Assembly (NCBI GenBank): GCA_958350755.1
Contig: CATWID010000017.1
Span: forward strand, 1-31,191
Length of the DNA stretch: 31,191 nt
Source of the DNA: an uncultured Collinsella sp.
GTDB lineage: Bacteria > Actinomycetota > Coriobacteriia > Coriobacteriales > Coriobacteriaceae
Direction of reading: 5' to 3'
Part shown: positions 1 through 5,364 of the stretch, one piece after another
Layout of the letters: each line of letters starts with the position of its first letter
How positions within the stretch are numbered: position 1 is the stretch's first letter
Notes under the pieces: model-generated
Told to the model about the DNA's origin: nothing
Database searches by the model: none
What the model saw: the letters and a program-made list of their open reading frames with translations, nothing else
Translations under genes and position numbers: made by a program

Positions 1-173
1 TCGATATGGCCCATACCGTCGCGATCGGCGACGGCGCCAACGACATCCCCATGATCCAGGCCGCAGGCACGGGCATCGCGTTTTGCGCCAAGCCCAAGAC
101 GCGCGAGGCCGCCCCGTTTACCATCGACGAGCGCAACCTGATGCTCGCCATGGACATCATCCTGCGCGACTAG
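1..173 (+). CDS. serB: Phosphoserine phosphatase-like HAD hydrolase, C-terminal end (5' truncated by window)
   Basis: Only the last 57 codons are present, read in the frame starting at base 3 and ending at the TAG at 171-173. The visible peptide has the HAD motif IV signature AIGDGANDIPMI, followed by AAGTGIAFCAKP. This is the typical SerB ending, in which the GDGAND aspartates hold Mg2+ and the AG-GIAF-AKP segment closes the active site. SerB hydrolyses O-phospho-L-serine to serine in the cytoplasm. The rest of the protein lies outside the window, so an N-terminal ACT domain cannot be assessed. Related HAD-IB phosphatases share the motif, so the substrate is likely but not certain. Confidence 0.75.
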   Translation, partial: DMAHTVAIGDGANDIPMIQAAGTGIAFCAKPKTREAAPFTIDERNLMLAMDIILRD

Positions 174-210
174 TCGATCCGTCCAACAATTGGATCAGTC
201 TGTCCTATAG

Positions 211-242
211 TTTCCGAACAATTTTGTCTTAGTGTTCGGAAA
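211..242. promoter_or_regulatory. Inverted repeat in the larB promoter region (probable operator)
   Basis: Two perfect 10-bp arms, TTTCCGAACA (211-220) and TGTTCGGAAA (233-242), are separated by 12 bases. They lie 46-77 bases upstream of the larB start, inside the only intergenic gap before the larBC-tetR unit. The size and symmetry suit a dimeric repressor. The TetR-family gene that ends this unit is the obvious candidate, by inference. A weak -10-like TAGACT at 259-264 would put the right arm over the -35 region. No second copy was found in front of larA. Confidence 0.5.
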
Positions 243-287
243 TATACCCTTTGAGTGCTAGACTTTGCGCCGTCGAAGGGAACATAT

Positions 288-1070
288 ATGGATAAGCGAG
301 ATCTTGAGCAATTGCTGAGCGATGTTGCCGGCGGAGCAGTCACCCCTGCCGACGCCCTCACGCGCATCCAGACGGCTCCGACCGCCGATTTGGGCTTTGC
401 GCAGCTCGATCTTTCGCGCGGGGTGCGCCAGGGGGCCGGCGAGGTTGTCTACGGGGCCGGTAAAACCGCCGATCAGATTGCCGCCATTATCGAAGCACTG
501 CGCGATGCCGGCCAGGAGCGCATCCTGGTCACGCGCCTGGATGCCGAAAAAGCCGCGCGCACCGCTGAACTTCTTGGCAACGGCATCGACCTGGGATATG
601 TCCCGGACGCACAGCTCGCCCTCGTGGGCGGCAAGCCCTCCCCTACCGGCAACGGACGCATCGTCGTCGCCTGCGCCGGCACGAGCGACCTGCCCGTCGC
701 CGAAGAAGCCGCGTTGACGGCCGAGTTCTATGGCAACGAGGTCGACCGCCTCTACGACGTGGGTGTCGCCGGCCTGCACCGCCTGCTTGCGCATGCCGAG
801 GAACTTGCCCAGGCACAGGTGGTCATCGCCATTGCCGGCATGGAGGGCGCGTTGGCGAGCGTTATCGGCGGCCTGGTGAGCTGTCCGGTCATCGCCGTTC
901 CCACCAGCGTGGGTTACGGCGCGAGCTTTGGTGGCGTAGCCGCGCTGCTCGCCATGCTCAACTCCTGTGCCAGCGGCGTTTCGGTCGTCAACATCGACAA
1001 CGGCTTTGGTGCCGCCTACCAGGCAAGTCTTATCAATCATCTGAGCGCCGGCACGCCCTGCGCCCGTTAA
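288..1070 (+). CDS. larB: LarB, pyridinium-3,5-biscarboxylic acid mononucleotide synthase
   Basis: LarB carries out the first step of nickel-pincer cofactor synthesis: it carboxylates the pyridinium ring of nicotinic acid adenine dinucleotide and releases AMP. The 260-residue protein has the AIR-carboxylase (PurE-like) fold signatures GTSDLPVAEEA (131-141), DVGVAGLHRLL (157-167), AGMEGALASVIGGLV (183-197) and VPTSVGYG (204-211). Cys227 in MLNSCASGV matches the cysteine that forms a covalent adduct with the pyridinium ring in Lactiplantibacillus LarB (Cys221 there). The ATG at 288 is chosen because a GAAGGGA ribosome-binding site sits just upstream; an in-frame GTG at 255 lacks one. It is the first gene of larB-larC-tetR, with larC 10 bases downstream. 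Confidence 0.93.
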   Translation: MDKRDLEQLLSDVAGGAVTPADALTRIQTAPTADLGFAQLDLSRGVRQGAGEVVYGAGKTADQIAAIIEALRDAGQERILVTRLDAEKAARTAELLGNGIDLGYVPDAQLALVGGKPSPTGNGRIVVACAGTSDLPVAEEAALTAEFYGNEVDRLYDVGVAGLHRLLAHAEELAQAQVVIAIAGMEGALASVIGGLVSCPVIAVPTSVGYGASFGGVAALLAMLNSCASGVSVVNIDNGFGAAYQASLINHLSAGTPCAR

Positions 1071-1080
1071 GGAGCATTCC

Positions 1081-1998
1081 ATGTCCAATCATCAGCACAC
1101 GCTTATCATCGACGGCACCTCGGGCATCAGCGGCGATATGACCGTCGCGGCCCTGCTCGACCTAGGCGCCAGCGAGGAGCACCTGCGCGAGCAGCTCGCC
1201 ACGCTGCCGGTCGACGGCTTTACGATCGCCGTCACACGCGTAAGCAAGCATGGCATCAACGCCTGCGATTTCGACGTCCAGCTTGCAGAGGAGCTCGAGA
1301 ACCACGATCACGATATGGCCTGGCTCTACGGCAACGAAGCAGCTGCCGAGCACACGCACGAGCATGAGCACCACCATCATGATCATGGCGAGCACGAACA
1401 CGAGCACTGCCACGAGCATGACCATGAGGGCCACGGTCATGGCCACGAGGGTCACCATCACGCCCACCACCATCACCACCGTTCTTTGGCGGACGTCACC
1501 GCCATCATAGATGGCTCGCAGCTAAGCGATGGCGCCAAGCGTCGCGCGCTCGCCATCTTTACCGCGCTCGCCGCCGCCGAGGCCAAGGCCCACGGCAAAA
1601 CGCCCGAGACCGTCATGTTCCACGAGGTGGGCGCCGTCGATTCCATCGTCGACGTCTGCTCTGTCGCCATCTGCCTCGATGCCCTGGGTATTGAGGACAT
1701 CGTGGTCGAGTCGCTCTCCGAGGGTCACGGTACCATCCGTTGTGCCCACGGTCTCATGCCCATTCCCGTCCCCGCTGTCGTCAACCTGTGCCAGGCGGGC
1801 AATATCGCCCTCACGCCCGCACCGGTCGCCGGCGAGCTCGTCACGCCCACGGGTGCCGCCATCATCGCCGCGCTGCGCACGTCCGAGCACCTGCCGGCCC
1901 GCTACCGCATCGAGGCCGTCGGCTACGGCGCCGGTAAGCGCCCCTACGAGGGCTGCTCCGGTACGCTCCGCTGCCTGCTCGTTCACGCGGACGCATAG
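1081..1998 (+). CDS. larC: LarC N-terminal domain protein (LarC1-like nickel metallochaperone), lacks LarC2
   Basis: LarC inserts Ni(II) into the bisthiocarboxylated pyridinium mononucleotide to finish the LarA cofactor. The 305-residue product starts with the family motif DGTSGISGDM (11-20) and has FHEVGAVDSIVDV near residues 180-192. A histidine-rich loop at 91-133 contains 25 His in 43 residues and is the presumed nickel-binding tract. The protein stops at TAG 1996-1998, straight after the VGYGAGKRPYEG segment that closes the N-terminal domain. Family members normally run to about 400 residues, with a C-terminal catalytic domain (LarC2), sometimes reached by programmed frameshifting. No LarC2-like sequence follows in any plus frame, because tetR starts two bases later. 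Either LarC2 is encoded elsewhere or the locus is unusual. GGAGC precedes the ATG. Confidence 0.88.
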   Translation: MSNHQHTLIIDGTSGISGDMTVAALLDLGASEEHLREQLATLPVDGFTIAVTRVSKHGINACDFDVQLAEELENHDHDMAWLYGNEAAAEHTHEHEHHHHDHGEHEHEHCHEHDHEGHGHGHEGHHHAHHHHHRSLADVTAIIDGSQLSDGAKRRALAIFTALAAAEAKAHGKTPETVMFHEVGAVDSIVDVCSVAICLDALGIEDIVVESLSEGHGTIRCAHGLMPIPVPAVVNLCQAGNIALTPAPVAGELVTPTGAAIIAALRTSEHLPARYRIEAVGYGAGKRPYEGCSGTLRCLLVHADA

Positions 1999-2000
1999 CC

Positions 2001-2540
2001 ATGGATGCCCGCAAGGCAAAAAGCCGCGCTGCCATCGTTGCGGCGTTCTCCGAGCTGCTGCGCGAAGAGGACTACGGCAAGATCACCGTCGGCGACATTA
2101 TCGCTCGCGCCCATGTGGGTCGGGCCACGTTCTACGGCCTCTTCAAAAGCAAAGATGACCTACTGTCCGAACTCGTGAGCGACATCTGCACCCACGCCCT
2201 CGACGATGACGGCGCACCCCTCGACGACCCACTCGTGCAGGTCGAGCATATCCTCAACAACCTCTGGGAGCGCCGCCAGGGTGTACGAGCCCTCGTAGCC
2301 GGCGCCGGCTCACGCGTCTTCGCCGACTGCTTACGCAAGACCATCATGTCACGGGCAGCCGAAACCGTCCCTACCGACCCCACAGGTCCCGCTGGCACTA
2401 TGGACCGCAGCTTCCTCCTCCATCACATAGCCTCAAGCTTCGTAGCCACCGTCCAATGGTGGGCCTGGCACAACTTCCAAGCCAACAAATCCAACGTAGC
2501 CAAAGACTACCTCTCAGCCATACAGCCCCTCTTCGGCTAA
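2001..2540 (+). CDS. TetR/AcrR-family transcriptional regulator
   Basis: This is a 179-residue DNA-binding repressor-type protein. The N-terminal helix-turn-helix spans about residues 29-48 (ITVGDIIARAHVGRATFYGL), the canonical TetR arrangement ending in the FY-hydrophobic-F motif, followed by KSKDDLL. The C-terminal ligand domain is not recognisable to a specific subfamily, but it contains WWAWHNF near residues 152-158, as in many DUF-type TetR C-terminal domains. The ATG lies two bases after the larC stop, so the gene is almost certainly co-transcribed and translationally coupled. By context it probably controls the lar genes through the inverted repeat at 211-242. Lactobacilli use a Crp/Fnr-type LarR instead, so this would be a different regulator. 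The inducer is unknown. Confidence 0.88.
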   Translation: MDARKAKSRAAIVAAFSELLREEDYGKITVGDIIARAHVGRATFYGLFKSKDDLLSELVSDICTHALDDDGAPLDDPLVQVEHILNNLWERRQGVRALVAGAGSRVFADCLRKTIMSRAAETVPTDPTGPAGTMDRSFLLHHIASSFVATVQWWAWHNFQANKSNVAKDYLSAIQPLFG

Positions 2541-2694
2541 GTAAGAAGCTCATCCCAAAGCATCACCCCAACACAGAGCGCCACGCATCCCAAAGTGTCA
2601 ACAACAGCTCAACGCCCCTATCAGCAACAAGCCCCTCCCATCCAAATACAGATATATGTTGGGTTGCTTGCTCGAGCGCAGCAAAGATCCCGCA

Positions 2695-2819
2695 GCTGGC
2701 CGCATGGGGTAACTTCCCAGCGCATTCCGCAGGACGCAAAAAGGCTCGCCGCACGAAGTGCACAGCGAGCCTTTTTGCATGTCCGAGGACGCGCTGGGAA
2801 GTTACCCCATGCGGCCAGC
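2695..2819. repeat. Conserved-core, variable-arm palindromic element, copy 1 (also a likely bidirectional terminator)
   Basis: A 125-base element lies between the converging tetR and larD genes. The outer arms 2695-2723 and 2791-2819 are perfect 29-bp reverse complements. Inside is a 67-base core (2724-2790) with a second perfect 14-bp stem (2736-2749 with 2765-2778), a GGAC/GTCC pairing (2732-2735 with 2781-2784), and a terminal GCAC-GAA-GTGC hairpin (2751-2761). The core is nearly identical to that at 5246-5314, but the outer arms are unrelated in sequence. The inner stem carries AAAAA on one side and TTTTT on the other, so it can serve as an intrinsic terminator in both directions. The 154 bases before it (2541-2694) hold no gene or structure I can support. 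Confidence 0.85.
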
Positions 2820-2840
2820 GGACAACTATGTAGCCTTCGA

Positions 2841-3572
2841 CTAGAACATGCCCAAGAAGCCATGCACAAACAGCGCGGCCACAATAGCACCGACAAACGG
2901 AGCGATGCCAGGAACGAGCAGGCCGTACTTCCAGTTGTTGTCAGCCTTGTTCTTGATCGGCAGCACCTGATAGGCCATGCGAGGACCAAGGTCACGAGCC
3001 TGGTTCATGGCGAAGCCGGTGATGCCGCCCATGCCCATGCCAACAGCCCAAACGATCAGACCGACGCAGATGGCGAGCATCAGAACGTTCTCGCCGGCGC
3101 GGCTAGCGGCAGCAAGGATGGCACTGATGAACACAAAGGTGCAGATAGCCTCGCAGAAGAAGTTGCGGGCATAGTTCGTACCCTCGGTGGTGGGGTTGGT
3201 CGAGAAGATGTTGCGCTGGGCAATGGGGTCGACGACGCCCTCGGAAGCCTTGAACTCATCGGCATACATAAACCAAGCGATCACGGCACCCACAAAGCCG
3301 CCGAGCATATCGGCGAGCATGAAGGGAATGCAGTTGCCCCACGGCACCAAGCCGACGATGCACTGGGCAAGCACCATGGCGGGGTTCATGCACACGGCGC
3401 CGCCAAAGACAAACAGGCAGACCGAGATGCCAAAAGACCAGGTGGTGATGGCAAACATGTGGCCGGAGCCCTGATACTTGGTGCCCTTGAGCACGGTATC
3501 GCAGTGCACGCCCACGCCAAAGACGATCATGAGGGCCGTCGCGCCGAATTCGCAGAGGAGTTTGGTAAGCAT
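2841..3572 (-). CDS. larD: LarD-type aquaglyceroporin / MIP-family channel
   Basis: This 243-residue MIP-family channel has about six transmembrane helices and the two half-pore loops. The first loop keeps NPA in CMNPAMVLA (about residues 62-70). The second reads GFAMNQARDLGPR, so NPA is replaced by NQA; the downstream arginine and GPR typical of glycerol facilitators are kept. In lactobacilli the channel encoded with lactate racemase (LarD/GlpF1) moves lactic acid across the membrane. Here the gene follows larA after 49 bases on the same strand, which supports that role, though glycerol or another small solute remains possible. The ATG at 3572 is preceded by ATAAGG. A palindrome AAACGATTCGTTT lies at 3599-3611 in the larA-larD gap. 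Repeat copy 1 begins 21 bases after the stop. Confidence 0.85.
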   Translation of the reverse strand: MLTKLLCEFGATALMIVFGVGVHCDTVLKGTKYQGSGHMFAITTWSFGISVCLFVFGGAVCMNPAMVLAQCIVGLVPWGNCIPFMLADMLGGFVGAVIAWFMYADEFKASEGVVDPIAQRNIFSTNPTTEGTNYARNFFCEAICTFVFISAILAAASRAGENVLMLAICVGLIVWAVGMGMGGITGFAMNQARDLGPRMAYQVLPIKNKADNNWKYGLLVPGIAPFVGAIVAALFVHGFLGMF

Positions 3573-3621
3573 AAAACCTTATCTTTCTTGTCGGTTATAA
3601 ACGATTCGTTTAAGCCACGCG

Positions 3622-4899
3622 CTAGTGCTGCGCAACGACAACGCCCAGGCCATCGGGAATGACGGCAACCTTGGCATCGGCACCCTTCATCTCAAAGGCG
3701 AGCTTGAGCGCCTCCTCGATAGTGTTGACCGGTGTCATGTGCATATCCTTGAGCATCTGGTGATCGCACAGGTCGGTGACCATGATCACAGGGTGATGTG
3801 CCAGGATGCGGGCAAAGATCTGGCTCGTCCACTGGTCGGGCAGGGTCTCGTCCTTAGGACGGTCGATGCAGGCGCGCTCAAACTCCGCCGGATCGTTGTC
3901 GGCGATATTGTGATAGAAGCCCTCGCCACCGTGACCGTCGGCACAACCGGCGACGTCGATGATCACGCCGCCCTCGGGAAGCGTGGCCTCGGCAGCGCAC
4001 ATGCCCTTCACGGCCTGATAGATGTTCTGATCGAGGGGGTAGCCACCGTTGGTGGTGATGGCAATATCGCACTCGACGGGCTCAACGCCGGCAAGGCTCT
4101 TCACGAACTCGCAGCCGGCCTCGTGCGCCTTGTGGATGTCGCCGGCAAAGGAGCCGATGACCTCGTGCTTGCCGTTAAGCACCACATTAAGCACGAAGGC
4201 GAGGTGGGCCATCTCAGCGGCGGCAAACATGTCCTCGCTCACGTGGTTGTGGCACAGGTTGCCGGCACGCGAGTGGGAATCATTCACAAACTGACCGTTG
4301 TGGTTGTACATGATGGTCTTGTAGCTGGCAATGCCGGGCAGGACGGACTTGCGGCTACCAGAGAAACCGGCAAAGAAGTGCGGCTCAATAAAGCCCTCGG
4401 CAAGCAGCAGATCGCAATCGGCGGCAACCTTGTTGATGATGCACTCGCCACCAGAAGGCAGGGTGCCGATCTTTTTCATCATGCTGTCGTCAGTCGCGAC
4501 GTGCATAACGATTTCCTCGTTGGCAACGATCTCCTCGCCATATTTGTTGACGAGTTCCTCGTGCGTCGACGGACGGTGCATACCCGTAGCAACCAGAATG
4601 CGAACGCGCGCCTCAGGCGCAGCGGAGTGGATGTGATGCAGCAGAATAGGCATCGTCACACGCGAGGGAACGGGACGCGTATGATCGGAGCTAATGATGA
4701 CAATATCCTTCTTGCCAGCACAAAGCTCCTCGAGCGAAGGCGAGCCATAAGGGTTGGCAAGCGACTCCTCTACTAGCTCTTCCTGCGATTTCGTGGTCTT
4801 AAACTCGTTTTGATGACCTTCCATCACACCCGCGAAGTTCTTATCCTCGAGCTCCAGATGCAACGTCTTGTGGTCAAACGGCAGTTCACATTCAAACAA
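3622..4899 (-). CDS. larA: LarA, nickel-dependent lactate racemase
   Basis: LarA interconverts L- and D-lactate by hydride transfer to a lysine-tethered nickel-pincer nucleotide. I start it at the TTG at 4899, which has AAAGGAAGAGG upstream. This gives 425 residues, the family length. It also puts the key residues at the same numbers as in Lactiplantibacillus plantarum LarA: Arg75 (SSDHTR), His108 (ATGMHR), His174 (EPHFFAG), Lys184 (GFSGSRKSVLPG, cofactor attachment) and His200 (IMYNHNG, nickel ligand). A longer in-frame reading to 4977 has no support. Since all catalytic residues are kept, the protein should be active if cofactor is made. LarA homologues can act on other 2-hydroxy acids, so lactate is likely from context rather than proven. 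larD is downstream in the same unit. Confidence 0.93.
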   Translation of the reverse strand: MFECELPFDHKTLHLELEDKNFAGVMEGHQNEFKTTKSQEELVEESLANPYGSPSLEELCAGKKDIVIISSDHTRPVPSRVTMPILLHHIHSAAPEARVRILVATGMHRPSTHEELVNKYGEEIVANEEIVMHVATDDSMMKKIGTLPSGGECIINKVAADCDLLLAEGFIEPHFFAGFSGSRKSVLPGIASYKTIMYNHNGQFVNDSHSRAGNLCHNHVSEDMFAAAEMAHLAFVLNVVLNGKHEVIGSFAGDIHKAHEAGCEFVKSLAGVEPVECDIAITTNGGYPLDQNIYQAVKGMCAAEATLPEGGVIIDVAGCADGHGGEGFYHNIADNDPAEFERACIDRPKDETLPDQWTSQIFARILAHHPVIMVTDLCDHQMLKDMHMTPVNTIEEALKLAFEMKGADAKVAVIPDGLGVVVAQH

Positions 4900-5219
4900 T
4901 GACGAGCGCCCTCTTCCTTTCAACTGACACACTAGATAAACCGTTGGAAGGATACGCCGCTCACCGAAAAACACCACCGTCTACCGACTCATTAACACAA
5001 CGTTCATATTTGACCCACAACAAAACGACCGCGATCCCAAACAGGACCGCGGCCGCCACAGTCGTAAATCGAGAAGCGCCACATGCATCTCAATCCCAAT
5101 CGATAAGACGCGAGGCGCGAAGCGCCAAACGCGCCGCCGGGACAAGCCCCATCCAAAACGCGCGAAGCGCGCCATTATTCCCCCAGCCAGTAATCCACCG
5201 AAGACCGGATATCGTAGGT
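4900..5219. other. Intergenic region between ppc and larA: no gene, small hairpins, larA leader
   Basis: This stretch holds the larA leader and promoter on the minus strand, a probable terminator (5021-5052), and two tiny GAA-triloop hairpins: GGCGC-GAA-GCGCC at 5114-5126 and CGCGC-GAA-GCGCG at 5159-5171. The same GAA triloop tops the core of the two long palindromic elements. I could not identify a convincing larA -35/-10 pair. A 64-codon minus-strand frame at 4981-5175 is arginine-rich, crosses the terminator hairpin and resembles nothing I know, so it is not called. Confidence 0.5.
5021..5052 (-). terminator. Intrinsic terminator upstream of larA
   Basis: On the minus strand CCGCGGTCC (5052-5044) pairs with GGATCGCGG (5037-5029), nine pairs including one G-U, across a six-base loop. 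A T-rich run, TCGTTTTGTTG, follows. It would stop transcription reading on from ppc before the larA promoter. Confidence 0.6.
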
Positions 5220-5340
5220 CCCGCCATCAGCTTACTTTTAGGCACACTCCGCAGGACGCAAGAAGCCCTCGCCGCACGAAGTGCGCAGCGAGGGCTTCTT
5301 GCATGTCCGAGGACGTGCCTAAAAGTAAGCTGATGGCGGG
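5220..5340. repeat. Conserved-core, variable-arm palindromic element, copy 2
   Basis: This 121-base element starts 24 bases after the ppc stop. Outer arms 5220-5245 and 5315-5340 are perfect 26-bp reverse complements and unrelated to the arms of copy 1. The 69-base core (5246-5314) matches copy 1 at nearly all positions: TCCGCAGGACGCAA at the left, the GCAC-GAA-GTGC tip at 5274-5284, and GCATGTCCGAGGAC at the right. The inner stem is 15 bp (5258-5272 with 5288-5302). It differs from copy 1 by compensating changes: an A-T pair becomes G-C, a G-C pair becomes C-G, and one pair is added. This indicates that the pairing itself is maintained. The core lies in the same orientation as in copy 1. Confidence 0.85.
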
Positions 5341-5364
5341 CCCGGACGACTACAGGGCTATCGA

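Noticed and set aside
1996..2540. Possible frameshift from larC into a LarC2 domain
   Set aside because: The plus frames downstream encode the TetR regulator or untypical sequence. No LETNIDDM-like LarC2 start is seen.
2595..3662. Plus-strand open frame of 355 codons across the repeat and larD
   Set aside because: It runs through the palindromic element and antisense to the channel gene, with histidine-rich translation typical of antisense membrane genes.
4981..5175. Minus-strand 64-codon frame between ppc and larA
   Set aside because: It crosses a terminator hairpin and two GAA-loop palindromes, and has an arginine-rich composition with no recognisable family.
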